Source: Acidobacteriota bacterium
GTDB lineage: Bacteria; Acidobacteriota; Blastocatellia; Pyrinomonadales; Pyrinomonadaceae
DNA: 50,582 bases
Direction of reading: 5' to 3'
Assembly (NCBI GenBank): GCA_021323895.1
Contig: JAJPKD010000125.1
Span: 1 to 50,582, forward strand
The position numbers were made by a program, and so were the translations under genes. Below, piece by piece: positions 25,942 through 35,056 of this stretch. A model generated the notes under the pieces. It was given only the letters and a program-made list of their open reading frames with translations, was not told the origin of the DNA and searched no databases. How positions within the stretch are numbered: the first letter of the stretch is position 1; each line of letters opens with the position of its first letter.

Positions 25942-27381
25942 ATGAACATCTTCAAATCAATCGCCGCAATTTGTTTGATCGGGATCGCGATCGGAACTGC
26001 CGATGCCCAAGTCCGGGTGAACACGGCCCAGCGCGCGGTCGAAGTTCGCGCGGAATTTCTCCACGCGTGGAACGGCTACAAGAAGTATTGCTGGGGACAT
26101 GATGACTTAAAGCCTTTGAGCAAGACCTGCCACGACTGGTACGCCGAACCTTTGCTGATGACGCCGGTCGATGCGCTCGACACGATGATGTTGATGGGAT
26201 TGAAAGCCGAAGCGCGAACCACGCGCGAGTACATCGCCACGCACCTCACCTTCGACAAAGATATCGACGTGCAAAATTTCGAGATCACGATTCGACTGCT
26301 CGGTGGTTTGCTTTCAAGTTATGAAATGACCGGCGATAAGCGCTTGCTGAAGCTCGCCGAAGACTTGGGCAATCGACTGCTGCCGGTTTTCGAATCGCCG
26401 ACCGGGATTCCCTATCGCTACGTCAATTTGAAAACCGGCAAGGTACGCGGCAACGTCACAAATCCGGCGGAAGCAGGAACTTTATTGATCGAGTTCGGCA
26501 CGCTGGCGCGTCTAACCCATCGTCAGATTTTCTACGATAAAGCGAAGCGCGCGCTGGTTGAAATTTACAACCGACGCTCGCCAATTGGATTAGTAGGAAC
26601 TTGGATCAACGTAGAGTCCGGCCAATGGACCGACACCGACAGCCACATCAGCGGCGCGATTGACAGTTACTACGAATATCTTTTGAAGAGCGCGATTGTG
26701 TTTGACGATCCGGATTGCCGGAAGATGTGGGAAGGCAGCGTCGCGGCAATCAATCAATACCTGCGCGACGAAACGAAAGGACGCCAGGCCCCGGAACTCT
26801 GGTACGGTCATGCCGACATGAAATCCGGTAAGCGAAGCGCGACGACGTACGGCGCGCTCGACGCGTTCTTTCCGGCAGTGCTTGCTTTATCGGGGGATTT
26901 GAATAAAGCGAGGCTGCTTCAGGAATCGTCGTTGAAGATGTGGACAAAAGAAGGCATAGAGCCCGAAGAGTTCGATTATCAAACGAGCCAAGTCGTCTCA
27001 GCCGGTTATCCATTGAGACCTGAAATCATCGAATCAACATATTACTTGCATCATTACGCTTTGATCAGATCTCCAGGCCTTCCTACTCTCATGAAGCGCG
27101 CGGGCGGGCCTTCAACATCATCGATTGCACTATACGAGCAAATGGGCGACACAATGTGGCGCGACTTTGTGAAGTACTGCCGCACTGACGAAGGCTATGC
27201 CGCTCTGAAGAGTGTCATCACCAAAGAGAAATCCGATTCAATGCAGAGCTTTCTGTTCGCCGAAACCTTTAAGTACTTCTATCTGCTCTTCGCCCCACCC
27301 AATACGCTCGACTTCGATCGCTTGATCTTCAATACTGAGGCGCACCCGATGCGCAGGAAATTACAGAACCGCGAACGGTAG
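25942..27381 (+). CDS. Glycoside hydrolase family 47 (alpha-1,2-mannosidase class I)
   Basis: A 479-residue exported protein with signal peptide MNIFKSIAAICLIGIAIGTADA. It shows the GH47 landmarks in order: EFLHAWNGYKKYCWGHDDLKPLS near 38-60, LDTMMLMGL near 80, FEITIRLLGGLLSSY near 110-126, NPAEAGTLLIEFG near 175, and at the end SFLFAETFKYFYLLF and FNTEAHP, the last giving the calcium-binding Thr. GH47 is best known from the eukaryotic ER and Golgi and is uncommon in bacteria. Likely trims alpha-1,2-mannose from external glycans. The ATG at 25942 follows the CAP gene by 4 bases. The last five residues are encoded by a REP-like repeat. Confidence 0.88.
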   Translation: MNIFKSIAAICLIGIAIGTADAQVRVNTAQRAVEVRAEFLHAWNGYKKYCWGHDDLKPLSKTCHDWYAEPLLMTPVDALDTMMLMGLKAEARTTREYIATHLTFDKDIDVQNFEITIRLLGGLLSSYEMTGDKRLLKLAEDLGNRLLPVFESPTGIPYRYVNLKTGKVRGNVTNPAEAGTLLIEFGTLARLTHRQIFYDKAKRALVEIYNRRSPIGLVGTWINVESGQWTDTDSHISGAIDSYYEYLLKSAIVFDDPDCRKMWEGSVAAINQYLRDETKGRQAPELWYGHADMKSGKRSATTYGALDAFFPAVLALSGDLNKARLLQESSLKMWTKEGIEPEEFDYQTSQVVSAGYPLRPEIIESTYYLHHYALIRSPGLPTLMKRAGGPSTSSIALYEQMGDTMWRDFVKYCRTDEGYAALKSVITKEKSDSMQSFLFAETFKYFYLLFAPPNTLDFDRLIFNTEAHPMRRKLQNRER

Positions 27382-27477
27382 TGAGCGGAACAAACATGAA
27401 TCTTTGCAGAATTCACGTGCGACGAATTTTCGATAGAACATTACATCATCCCGCTCGCTACCGCTCGCGGTTCTGTA
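27364..27477. repeat. REP doublet (REPIN-like), 114 bp
   Basis: CAGAACCGCGAACGGTAGTG... at 27364-27388 and its inverted partner at 27451-27477 (CCGCTCGCTACCGCTCGCGG...) flank 62 bases. The left copy overlaps the GH47 stop codon. Related copies are at 582-738 and 22171-22214. Confidence 0.65.
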
Positions 27478-27509
27478 ACCTTAACGCGACCGCATCCAAA
27501 TCAAGGCGA

Positions 27510-28052
27510 ATGCGCCGTCTCATTTGGCCAATCGCTCTGCTCGCGCTAATTTCGAGCGCGCCGTTGATTAGCGCGCAAAACGCTAACAAGCAGACTCGCG
27601 ATCAACTCATCTCCGCCGCTCGCGAAATAATGACCACGACCCGCTACTGCGCGCTGATCACCACCGATGCGCGCGGCGTGACCCATGCGCGAACCATGGA
27701 TGCGTTTGCGCCAGACGACCAGATGATTGTCTGGCTGGCCACGAATCCGCGCAGCCGCAAAGTCGCCGAGATTCGCCGCCACCCGCGCGTCACGCTTTAC
27801 TATTTCGATCGAGAGAACCAGGCCTATGTCACGCTTAGTGGAATCGCACAATTGGTAAACGATACGAACGAGAAGACACGGCATTGGAAGGAAGAATGGA
27901 AGGCGTTTTATCCAAATCGCGATCGTGACTATCTATTGATCAGAGTGACGCCGCTCAAGCTTGAGGTGGTGAACACCAAAACCGGCATCGTTGGCGACGC
28001 GCGCATGTGGCAAGCACCAACCGTGACCTTTCCGCGCCGCCGGCAACATTGA
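27510..28052 (+). CDS. Exported pyridoxamine-5'-phosphate-oxidase-like (split-barrel) protein
   Basis: A 180-residue protein with a signal peptide (RLIWPIALLALISSAPLISAQ). It is followed by a flavin/heme split-barrel domain of the PPOX/general-stress-protein-26 type: ARTMDAFAPDDQMIVWLATNPRS near 55-77 and RVTLYYFD near 90. The family binds FMN, F420 or heme. Export of such a domain is unusual. The ATG at 27510 has AAGG just upstream; the longer frame back to 27381 only covers the REP repeats. It follows the GH47 gene and probably shares its transcript. Confidence 0.75.
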   Translation: MRRLIWPIALLALISSAPLISAQNANKQTRDQLISAAREIMTTTRYCALITTDARGVTHARTMDAFAPDDQMIVWLATNPRSRKVAEIRRHPRVTLYYFDRENQAYVTLSGIAQLVNDTNEKTRHWKEEWKAFYPNRDRDYLLIRVTPLKLEVVNTKTGIVGDARMWQAPTVTFPRRRQH

Positions 28053-28250
28053 TCTAACGCGTCGTTAACATTCCGCAGCCGTGAAACGTCTTTTGACCGT
28101 GAGCAATTCTGCGGGATAAGGGCAGGCAAGGATGCCGCGGCGCCGCACGCAGGATACACGCTCGCAGTAATGCGTACGCTTCAACAGTACGCGATGAAAC
28201 CCGCGCGACGGCTGACGCGTAGAAATCAGCAAGCACTCTCCCGGAAAAAT

Positions 28251-28278
28251 AGAAGGCAGTAAGCAGCGGGCAGCAAAG
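28251..28278. repeat. Single 7-bp-period array (AGNNGGC type)
   Basis: Four heptamers: AGAAGGC, AGTAAGC, AGCGGGC, AGCAAAG. A possible degenerate inverted arm follows at 28278-28310. The rest of the 275-base spacer 28053-28327 holds imperfect palindromes (28117-28175) and no gene that I can support. Confidence 0.5.
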
Positions 28279-28327
28279 CCGTCTGACTGCGAGTCGCCTC
28301 GCTGTCTGAGAACCGAGGAGAGAGCTT

Positions 28328-29410
28328 ATGACTCACCAATACCCGACGCTCCGATTCCTGATCGCGCTTATCGCGCTCATTCCGCTCTTCCTGCTTCAAT
28401 CACATAACTCAGTCACGTCGCAGACACGCGAGCGGCGAGCCAATGCGAACGTCAGCACGTCGCCATCAGAGAACGCAAACAACGGAGCCAAGACCCCCGC
28501 CGCCCGCGATGAAGTCGTCAAAGTCGATGTCGATCTCGTGACTCTCGATGCGCTGGTTCTGCAGAAGAACACTGCGCGCATTGTGGGCGGACTGAAGAAG
28601 GAAGACTTCCTGCTTTACGAAGATGGCGCGAAGCAAGCAATCACGCACTTCAGCCAGGACAGTCTGCCGCTTTCAGTTCTCTTCCTTATCGATCGCGGTG
28701 GCTGTCTCGATCCCTTCAGCGAAAAAGTTCATCGCGCTGCCGTCGATGCCGTCGCGCGACTCAAACCTGTGGATGAAGTCGCGGTGATGAGTTATCACGA
28801 CAGGACCGAGTTGTTGCAGGGCTTCACGCGTGATCGTTCGCTGATAGAACGAGCGCTGGATCGCATTCCCGGACACGACGAACAGGCGGATCATTGCTTG
28901 AACATACTCTTCGCGGATGCGGCCGATTACATGATTCGCGCCGGCAATCCCGTCGGCCGCCGCGTCATCGTGATGATTACCGGCGTGACACGCAACTTCG
29001 ATTGTCCCGGCGGCCCGAGTGGGAAATCTGCGGCGCAGGCCGTTTACGAATCTGGCAGCGTCGTGTGCGGCATCATTCCGAAAGAGCCCGGCCAGGGATT
29101 GGAAAACGGCATCATGATTTGGGCCACGCGCATGGGCAAACTCGGCGGCGCGCCTTATCTCGACATTGAAACGTTGGCGAACGAAACCGGCGGCGAATTG
29201 CTTAGCGACAAGCCTGAAAACCTCGACACGACGTTTCAGACACTGATGGATCATCTGCGCAGTCGCTACAACCTGGCGTTCGTCTCGACCAACAAGAAGC
29301 GCGACGGCACAACGCGCAAGTTGAAGCTTGAACTGACGCCGAATCTGCAGAAGTCGAAGGACAAACTGGTCGTGAAATCGCGCCGTAGTTATGTCGCGCC
29401 AATCTCTTAG
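28328..29410 (+). CDS. VWFA-related exported protein (acidobacterial type), degenerate MIDAS
   Basis: A 360-residue protein with a signal peptide (FLIALIALIPLFLLQ). The LVTLDALVLQKN....GLKKEDFLLYEDG section (about 70-100) precedes a von Willebrand A-like domain (about 115-335). This layout is typical of the VWFA-related proteins very abundant in Acidobacteriota. The metal site motif is DRGGC (122-126) in place of DxSxS, so the usual MIDAS serines are missing. The ATG is well supported by GAGGAGA at 28316-28322. Probably an exported binding protein. Confidence 0.82.
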   Translation: MTHQYPTLRFLIALIALIPLFLLQSHNSVTSQTRERRANANVSTSPSENANNGAKTPAARDEVVKVDVDLVTLDALVLQKNTARIVGGLKKEDFLLYEDGAKQAITHFSQDSLPLSVLFLIDRGGCLDPFSEKVHRAAVDAVARLKPVDEVAVMSYHDRTELLQGFTRDRSLIERALDRIPGHDEQADHCLNILFADAADYMIRAGNPVGRRVIVMITGVTRNFDCPGGPSGKSAAQAVYESGSVVCGIIPKEPGQGLENGIMIWATRMGKLGGAPYLDIETLANETGGELLSDKPENLDTTFQTLMDHLRSRYNLAFVSTNKKRDGTTRKLKLELTPNLQKSKDKLVVKSRRSYVAPIS

Positions 29411-29500
29411 CTATTGACGACCAGGTTCTTTTCCCGTAAAAAGCGTCTGCGCAAACCAATCCGAAAGACAACTTTGCTCATTCAACTCAGGAGAAGAACC

Positions 29501-30085
29501 ATGCCCCGAAACTATTCAACCCCGAAATCGATCGTCGTGTCTCTTCTCGTCGTAGCGTGCGCTTTGTTCGCGTTCGCGTGCGGCAAGAGCGGCGGCGGTG
29601 GATTGCACGTCAAGTCGGCCGCGACCGGCGAAAAAGATATCGCGAACAAATCGAGCTTTTCGTTTCCCGTTACGAAGAGCTTCACCGATGCGACTGGCAA
29701 GATGAGCACCGCATCGAGCTATCGCACATACGTTGCGAACTACGATCTCGACGGCGGGAACTTCGCGTTGACTCTGGACAAGCCGCTGACGTCGGACGAT
29801 CAAGTTCGTGTCACTTTCAGCCTGGTCGGTGAAGAAGGCACGAAAGAAGCCTCGCCACCGAAAGCCGGTACCTACTCAGCAAAGGCCGACAAGTTCATGA
29901 AAGTCGAAGACGTCGGAATCATTTCGCGCAAGGGTGGCACCGACAACAAGAACTGGTTCGATCGCAGCACGTTGACGGGCCAGGTGAAAGTCAACTCAGC
30001 TACCGCCGACGAGATTGACGGCGATTTCGATCTGAGCGCGGGCGATAATAACGTCAAGGGATCGTTTACCGCGAAGGTTTTGTAA
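29501..30085 (+). CDS. Putative lipoprotein of unknown function
   Basis: A 194-residue protein. The N-terminus (SIVVSLLVVACALFAFAC) is a lipoprotein-like signal with Cys 27 as the likely lipidated residue. The mature part has regularly spaced beta-strand-like segments and no family I recognise. GGAG lies about 8 bases before the ATG at 29501. It follows the VWFA gene by 90 bases on the same strand. Confidence 0.65.
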   Translation: MPRNYSTPKSIVVSLLVVACALFAFACGKSGGGGLHVKSAATGEKDIANKSSFSFPVTKSFTDATGKMSTASSYRTYVANYDLDGGNFALTLDKPLTSDDQVRVTFSLVGEEGTKEASPPKAGTYSAKADKFMKVEDVGIISRKGGTDNKNWFDRSTLTGQVKVNSATADEIDGDFDLSAGDNNVKGSFTAKVL

Positions 30086-30203
30086 CGGAAGTAGCTGAAT
30101 GGGCCAAGCAGCTTAGCCGCCCGATGTGCGAAAGGTCTTTCGCCCTCCGGGGCCATTGAGATTTTGGCTGTGGGCTCACTCGCAGGTCGTGTACAATGCC
30201 CGA

Positions 30204-30842
30204 ATGAGCGACGAGCAAAAGCCCACATTGGGAGAAGAGATCGCGAATAGCATTAGCCATGGTGCAGGCCTGGCCTTTGCCATCACCGCCACGCCGATTT
30301 TGATTATCGCCGCGGTCCGGTACGGCACCGCGTGGAATACAGTCGGCGTGAGCGTGTTTGCAGCGTCGATGATTTCGCTCTATCTCGCATCGACTCTTTA
30401 CCACGCGCTAACCCACGACAAAGCAAAGCGTTTCTTTCGCCTTCTTGATCACAGCGCGATCTTCATTCTGATCGCGGGAACCTACACGCCCTTCACGCTG
30501 GGAATCATGCGCGGCCCGATGGGATGGACGCTGTTTGGACTGGTCTGGGGCTTGGCGCTGATCGGTTTGGTTAAGAAGGCTTTGTTCGGTGCGCGCTTTG
30601 TCTGGTTGTCAGTCGTGCTGTATCTCGTCATGGGATGGCTGGTAGTGATTGCCGCGCCGCAGATTCTGCAACGCATGCCGCTTACTGGTCTCGCGTGGTT
30701 ACTGGCCGGGGGAATAGCGTACACGGCGGGCGTCGGCTTCTTCGCCGCGCACCGAGTCCGCTACGCTCACTTCGCCTGGCACCTCTTCGTCATCGCCGGG
30801 ACTGTCTGCCATTTCTTTGCCGTGCTTTGGTATTCGGCTTGA
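30204..30842 (+). CDS. Hemolysin III / PAQR-family membrane protein
   Basis: A 212-residue integral membrane protein with about seven spans. It has the family pattern EEIANSISHGAG near the start, ASTLYHAL near 60, FRLLDHSAIFILIAGTYTPF near 75-95, and HLFVIAGTVCHFFAV near the end. The conserved Asp and His residues form the predicted metal site of the PAQR/CREST hydrolase fold. The family is named hemolysin III, though its members are mostly not toxins. The ATG at 30204 is chosen because the family starts there. Confidence 0.88.
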   Translation: MSDEQKPTLGEEIANSISHGAGLAFAITATPILIIAAVRYGTAWNTVGVSVFAASMISLYLASTLYHALTHDKAKRFFRLLDHSAIFILIAGTYTPFTLGIMRGPMGWTLFGLVWGLALIGLVKKALFGARFVWLSVVLYLVMGWLVVIAAPQILQRMPLTGLAWLLAGGIAYTAGVGFFAAHRVRYAHFAWHLFVIAGTVCHFFAVLWYSA

Positions 30843-31050
30843 GTCACTTCTTCGACTGGCACTGCCTCACTACGTGGTGCTATCATCCCCTCACTTGATG
30901 GCCATGTTCGCGCTTTACGAATTACATCTCAGGCCTCTCGACGACCGCGCTAATCTTTTCGCGGACTAATCATCCTTCATCAAAGATCGCTTCTAAAGTC
31001 GACACAATCCGAACGTGTCGTGGCATTGGTTTCAAACAAGGAGCAAGAAG

Positions 31051-32406
31051 ATGATGGCAACCGCAACTGCATTACGAAGACCTGAAATTAAGACCGAGCT
31101 TCCCGGACCGAAGGGCCGCGCGATTGTCGCCGCGGACGCGCAGTTCGTTAACCCGGCCTACCCGCGACCTGATTTCAAATTAGTAGCCGAGCGCGGCGAA
31201 GGCGTCTGGGTCACCGACGTTGACGGCAACGTGTTTCTCGATTGCAACGCCGGCGTCGCCGTCTGCTCGACGGGACATTGTCATCCGGAAGTCGTCCGCG
31301 CAATTCAGGATCAGACCGCGCAGCTGATTCACATGTGCGGAACCGATTATTACTACCAAGGCATGCCTGACCTTGCTCGCAAGCTCGACGAGATTGTGCC
31401 GATCGAAGGTCCGACCCGCACGCACTTCGGCAACAGCGGCACCGAAGCCGTCGAGATGGCTTTGAAACTCGCGATGCACGCTACGGGCCGCGAAAAATTC
31501 ATTTCGTTCTTCCGCAGCTTTCACGGGCGAACGCTTGGGTCGCTCTCGTTGACTTCATCGAAGGCTGCCCAACGACTTGGGTTCAAGCGTCAGGTGCTCG
31601 ACGTCGTGCACATGCCCTTTCCGAACGAGTATCGAAATCCATTCGGTGACGATGATTGCGGCAACGGCGGCGTCGTTGAAGGTGCAGTCAATTGGATTGA
31701 AAAGCGTCTGTTCCACACGACCACTCCGCCCGAAGAAGTTGCCGCGATCGTAATCGAGCCGGTGCAGGGCGAAGGCGGCTATGTTCCGGCGCCCGCAGCT
31801 TTTCTGAGGGAGTTGCGCCGCATTTGTGACGAGCACGGCATTCTTCTGATCGCCGACGAAGTGCAAAGCGGCATGGGCCGCACGGGCAAGATGTTCGCGA
31901 TTGATCATTCGGGCGTGAAGGCCGATGTCGTGTGCATTGCGAAAGGCATCGCCTCGGGTTTGCCGCTCGGCGCCTGCGTCGCGCGTGCGGACCTCATGGA
32001 CTGGAAAAAAGGCGCACACGCTTCGACGTTTGGCGGAAACCCGGTGGCTATTGCCGCGGCTTTGAAAACGATCGAGTTATTGCAGCGCGAGCTGGTTGCG
32101 AATGCCGCTGAGGTTGGCGCGTATCTCAAGAGCGGCTTGCAAGAGCTGATGGCAAAGTACGATTGCATCGGCGATGTTCGCGGCATGGGTCTGATGATCG
32201 GTGTTGAGTTCATCACGGATCGAGCGTCGAAGCAGCGCAATCCTGAATTACGCGATCGAGTCGAGATGGCGGCTTTCAATCGCGGTTTGATTCTGCTCGG
32301 CTGCGGCGAGAATTCAATTCGCTGGTCACCGCCGTTGATCCTGGAACGAGATCATGTGGATGTAGCGCTGGAAATTTTTGATGAAGCAATTACTGAGTCG
32401 AGATAG
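31051..32406 (+). CDS. Class III PLP-dependent aminotransferase (acetylornithine/GABA type)
   Basis: A 451-residue fold-type I aminotransferase. The PLP-binding segment is LLIADEVQSGMGRTG (about 265-279, Asp 269), the internal aldimine Lys is 298 in VCIAKGIASGLPLGA, and the STFGGNPVA segment is typical of the ornithine/GABA/lysine transaminase group. It moves an amino group from a terminal-amine substrate to 2-oxoglutarate; the exact substrate (GABA, acetylornithine, ornithine or lysine) cannot be told. AAGGAG lies 8 bases before the ATG at 31051. A MOSC-domain gene follows. Confidence 0.87.
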   Translation: MMATATALRRPEIKTELPGPKGRAIVAADAQFVNPAYPRPDFKLVAERGEGVWVTDVDGNVFLDCNAGVAVCSTGHCHPEVVRAIQDQTAQLIHMCGTDYYYQGMPDLARKLDEIVPIEGPTRTHFGNSGTEAVEMALKLAMHATGREKFISFFRSFHGRTLGSLSLTSSKAAQRLGFKRQVLDVVHMPFPNEYRNPFGDDDCGNGGVVEGAVNWIEKRLFHTTTPPEEVAAIVIEPVQGEGGYVPAPAAFLRELRRICDEHGILLIADEVQSGMGRTGKMFAIDHSGVKADVVCIAKGIASGLPLGACVARADLMDWKKGAHASTFGGNPVAIAAALKTIELLQRELVANAAEVGAYLKSGLQELMAKYDCIGDVRGMGLMIGVEFITDRASKQRNPELRDRVEMAAFNRGLILLGCGENSIRWSPPLILERDHVDVALEIFDEAITESR

Positions 32407-32410
32407 ATAC

Positions 32411-32445
32411 GCACGCCGCTGGCGTGCAGCACGCGAGACGCGTGC
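32411..32445. repeat. Two back-to-back perfect hairpins
   Basis: GCACGCC-gct-GGCGTGC (32411-32427) and GCACGCG-aga-CGCGTGC (32429-32445), 7-base stems each, fill the 57-base spacer after the aminotransferase. No T-run follows, so they are more like a palindromic repeat than a terminator. Confidence 0.55.
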
Positions 32446-32463
32446 GTACCAAAGGGAGTATCA

Positions 32464-32910
32464 ATGTTCGAAGGAGCCGTAGTCTCAATCCACATTACGC
32501 CTGTCTCCGAAGGCCACTTACAGTCAGTTGAAGAAGTGCGCGCGATTCCCGGTCGTGGCTTGGAAGGCGATCGCTATTTTGATGATCCCAGGTCAGAGCC
32601 GCGTCGCGAACTTACGCTGGTCGAAGCGGAAGCTATCGAAGCGTTTCGTTCGGAATTCCAGATCGATTTTGGTCTCGATGGCACTCGCCGCAATGTCGTC
32701 ACGCGTGGCGTGCCGTTGAATGATTTGGTCGGTAAGGAATTCTGGATTGGGGAAGTTAAGGCGCGCGGCCTGCAACTGTGTGAACCGTGCGCAACGCTTC
32801 AGCGGCTTTCACATCCAAAGGTGCTCCCCGGTCTCGTGCACCGCGGCGGCTTACGTGCGCAGATTCTGACTGAAGGAACGATCCGCGTCGGCGAGACCAT
32901 CAAAGAATAG
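32464..32910 (+). CDS. MOSC-domain protein
   Basis: A 148-residue single-domain protein. It has the MOSC pattern GLEGDRYF (about 33-40), LTLVEAEAIEAF, RRNVVTRGVPLNDLVG (about 80-95), and the conserved Cys in LCEPCATL near 108. Stand-alone MOSC proteins are sulphur carriers or molybdopterin-dependent hydroxylamine-type reductases (YiiM/YuaD group). GGGAG lies before the ATG. No molybdenum-cofactor genes are nearby. Confidence 0.87.
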   Translation: MFEGAVVSIHITPVSEGHLQSVEEVRAIPGRGLEGDRYFDDPRSEPRRELTLVEAEAIEAFRSEFQIDFGLDGTRRNVVTRGVPLNDLVGKEFWIGEVKARGLQLCEPCATLQRLSHPKVLPGLVHRGGLRAQILTEGTIRVGETIKE

Positions 32911-32913
32911 CAA

Positions 32914-33795
32914 TCAGTTTGCCGAGGCGGCGACCATTTGCGCCTCAATCGTTCCCTTGCCCGAGTAACCATCCGGAACCGTTACCACGCCTGTCGTCAG
33001 ATCGATCAGCAGGCGGTTCTCAACGAACTTCGCGTTCGCGCTCAAGTCACCGCTTGGCGTATCGACTAACGATCCGTGGCTCAATCTACTAAGAGCGACG
33101 CCTTCCGTCGTCGCCAATCCCGTTGCGATGTCCCGCAGGGCACGTTCACGCGCGGTGCCATCGCTGACAATCGCAAAACCGATCGTTACCAGGCTACTGA
33201 GCCTCATCACCTGAAGTTTGCCCGCGACCTTGTACTGTTCAGTGCGGCCGGCGAATCCGCCAGAGATACTGAACGAGCCGTTGCTGATTCTGTAGAGTTG
33301 CCCGGTCTGCCGAAATCTCTCGTCGAATGAAAGCTGCACTGGCCGCGTTCCGTTCGTCGCCATCGAAACAATCTTGAAAGGCGACGTGATCATCTGCGCG
33401 ACGATGGCATCTTTGCGCGGCGCTTTTTCCGCCACGCGAATCTGGCCGTTCGGCTCGCGAGTTATCGCGATGCTGTAGCCGCCGGTGTTTCGCTCGCCGA
33501 GAAACGCCGCGATGACCAGACTTGATTGAAAAAATTGCGGATTCAACTCGGGCAGGTTTGGCGACATCGCGCGCAACGCCGCATAGGTCGCCCCATCGCG
33601 AACAACTGCGACGAATGGAGTTTTGACCTGAGAAACTGATCCTTCCGCGATCACTTTCAACTCAGCCATAGAACTATCGGTTTGATCCATTGAGTTTGGT
33701 TGCGAATTCGTTTTGCCCGACTTGCAGGAACTCGAGCCGCCGGTGATTACCGAAGCTAAGAAGAAAACTGCTGCGAGAATCTTAACGCCAAACAT
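32914..33795 (-). CDS. Exported/lipoprotein-like protein with PrcB-type domain
   Basis: A 293-residue protein. A hydrophobic leader (VKILAAVFFLASVITGG) ends before SSSCKSG, a possible but non-standard lipidation site. Residues about 45-140 resemble the PrcB C-terminal domain (FLGERNTGGYSIAI, VAEKAP), named for a subunit of a Treponema protease complex. The rest is beta-rich and unknown. The gene lies 69 bases after tsaD on the same strand. Confidence 0.7.
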   Translation of the reverse strand: MFGVKILAAVFFLASVITGGSSSCKSGKTNSQPNSMDQTDSSMAELKVIAEGSVSQVKTPFVAVVRDGATYAALRAMSPNLPELNPQFFQSSLVIAAFLGERNTGGYSIAITREPNGQIRVAEKAPRKDAIVAQMITSPFKIVSMATNGTRPVQLSFDERFRQTGQLYRISNGSFSISGGFAGRTEQYKVAGKLQVMRLSSLVTIGFAIVSDGTARERALRDIATGLATTEGVALSRLSHGSLVDTPSGDLSANAKFVENRLLIDLTTGVVTVPDGYSGKGTIEAQMVAASAN

Positions 33796-33864
33796 TCTGA
33801 ATTGCTCCTGATCGAATTTCCTGTCCGTTCCTTGAACGGCGCGCTCCTGAGAACTTGCGGCAGT

Positions 33865-34938
33865 TCACAGTCGGTAGCGCACATGCTTGCGCAGTTCCGC
33901 GTCCTCGACTTCGAGGTTCTGCAAGCGCAGCATCACGTCGGCATTCAAGTCCCAACCGGCGCGCTCGCCGGCTTGCAGCTTCACCGTTCCCGCTGCGGCG
34001 ATCATCGCGGCGTTGTCCGTCGATAGATGCGGCGAGGGAAAATAAACCGGCACGCCAAGTCGTTCTGCCGCCATGCGCGATGCTTCGCGCAAGGCGCCGT
34101 TGCACGCGACGCCGCCGGCGACGATCAAAGTCTGCGGATGGTATTCCTTCGCAACTCGCTCCATAGTCGTCACCAGCGAACGCACGACCGTGCTCTGAAA
34201 ACTCGCGGCCAGGTCTTTGATTCCCTGCGACGGCTCCTCGCCGTTGCTCGCGGGTTGCAAACCGGATTCGCGCACATACTTGGTGACGGCAGTCTTCAAT
34301 CCGCTGAAACTAAAATCGGGACGATTGTCACCCATGCGCGGCAACGCGAACTTCACCGCTTTCGAATTCCCTTCGCGCGCCAGCCGCTCAATGATGGGGC
34401 CGCCCGGATAACCAAGGCCGAGCATCTTCGCGACCTTGTCGACGGCTTCGCCCGCAGCATCGTCGCGGGTGCGGCTGACAACTTTGTACTGGCCGGGCGT
34501 CGGCACATAGAAAATATTTGTGTGCCCGCCGGAAACAATCAGCGCCAAGGCTGGATGCTCCACCGGAGGATTCTCGAAACAGACTGAGTAGATGTGACCT
34601 TCGATGTGATTCACGCCGACCAGCGGCTTGTTCAAAGCGAACGCCATCGCCTTCGCATACGAAACGCCCACGAGGAGCGAACCGACCAGCCCCGGCCCAA
34701 TCGTCACCGCAATGCCATCGATGTCGTTTTGGGTGACGTTTGCGCGGGTAAAGGCCTCATCAACTATCGGAACGATCTTGTCGAGGTGTTCCCGCGAAGC
34801 GAGTTCCGGCACAACGCCGCCGAAACGTGCGTGCGTTTTGATTTGCGAAGAGATAACAGACGAAACGATCTCGCGGCCGTCGCGGATGACCGCAGCCGCA
34901 GTTTCATCGCAAGAGGTTTCGATTCCGAGAGCCAACAT
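33865..34938 (-). CDS. tsaD: tRNA N6-adenosine threonylcarbamoyltransferase
   Basis: A 357-residue Kae1/TsaD family protein. It begins [17 protein letters not shown], has the metal-binding HIEGH (His 111, His 115), the GGHTN turn and the late STDNAAMIA Asp. It transfers the threonylcarbamoyl group to A37 of ANN-reading tRNAs together with TsaB and TsaE. tsaE is in this window (41323-41769); tsaB is not seen. Length is close to the normal 335-345. Confidence 0.94.
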   Translation of the reverse strand: MLALGIETSCDETAAAVIRDGREIVSSVISSQIKTHARFGGVVPELASREHLDKIVPIVDEAFTRANVTQNDIDGIAVTIGPGLVGSLLVGVSYAKAMAFALNKPLVGVNHIEGHIYSVCFENPPVEHPALALIVSGGHTNIFYVPTPGQYKVVSRTRDDAAGEAVDKVAKMLGLGYPGGPIIERLAREGNSKAVKFALPRMGDNRPDFSFSGLKTAVTKYVRESGLQPASNGEEPSQGIKDLAASFQSTVVRSLVTTMERVAKEYHPQTLIVAGGVACNGALREASRMAAERLGVPVYFPSPHLSTDNAAMIAAAGTVKLQAGERAGWDLNADVMLRLQNLEVEDAELRKHVRYRL

Positions 34939-34974
34939 GTTTTGAACGATTCTACCCGGAGTATGAAGTCAGTA

Positions 34975-34994
34975 CCACCTGCATGAGCAGGTGG
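34975..34994. repeat. Perfect 8-bp hairpin upstream of tsaD
   Basis: CCACCTGC-atga-GCAGGTGG lies 37 bases upstream of the tsaD ATG, in the 118-base spacer to the VOC gene. There is no T-run on either side. It resembles the short palindromes at 8602-8617 and may be a dispersed repeat. Confidence 0.5.
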
Positions 34995-35056
34995 CACAAG
35001 GAGGGAAGATTGAGTTGCACACTTGCCTTAGGCCTTCGCCCGCGGTCTCAGCGCTA

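Noticed and set aside
30191-30196. A TACAAT -10 box for the HlyIII gene
   Set aside because: It lies only 7 bases before the start codon and has no -35 at proper spacing.
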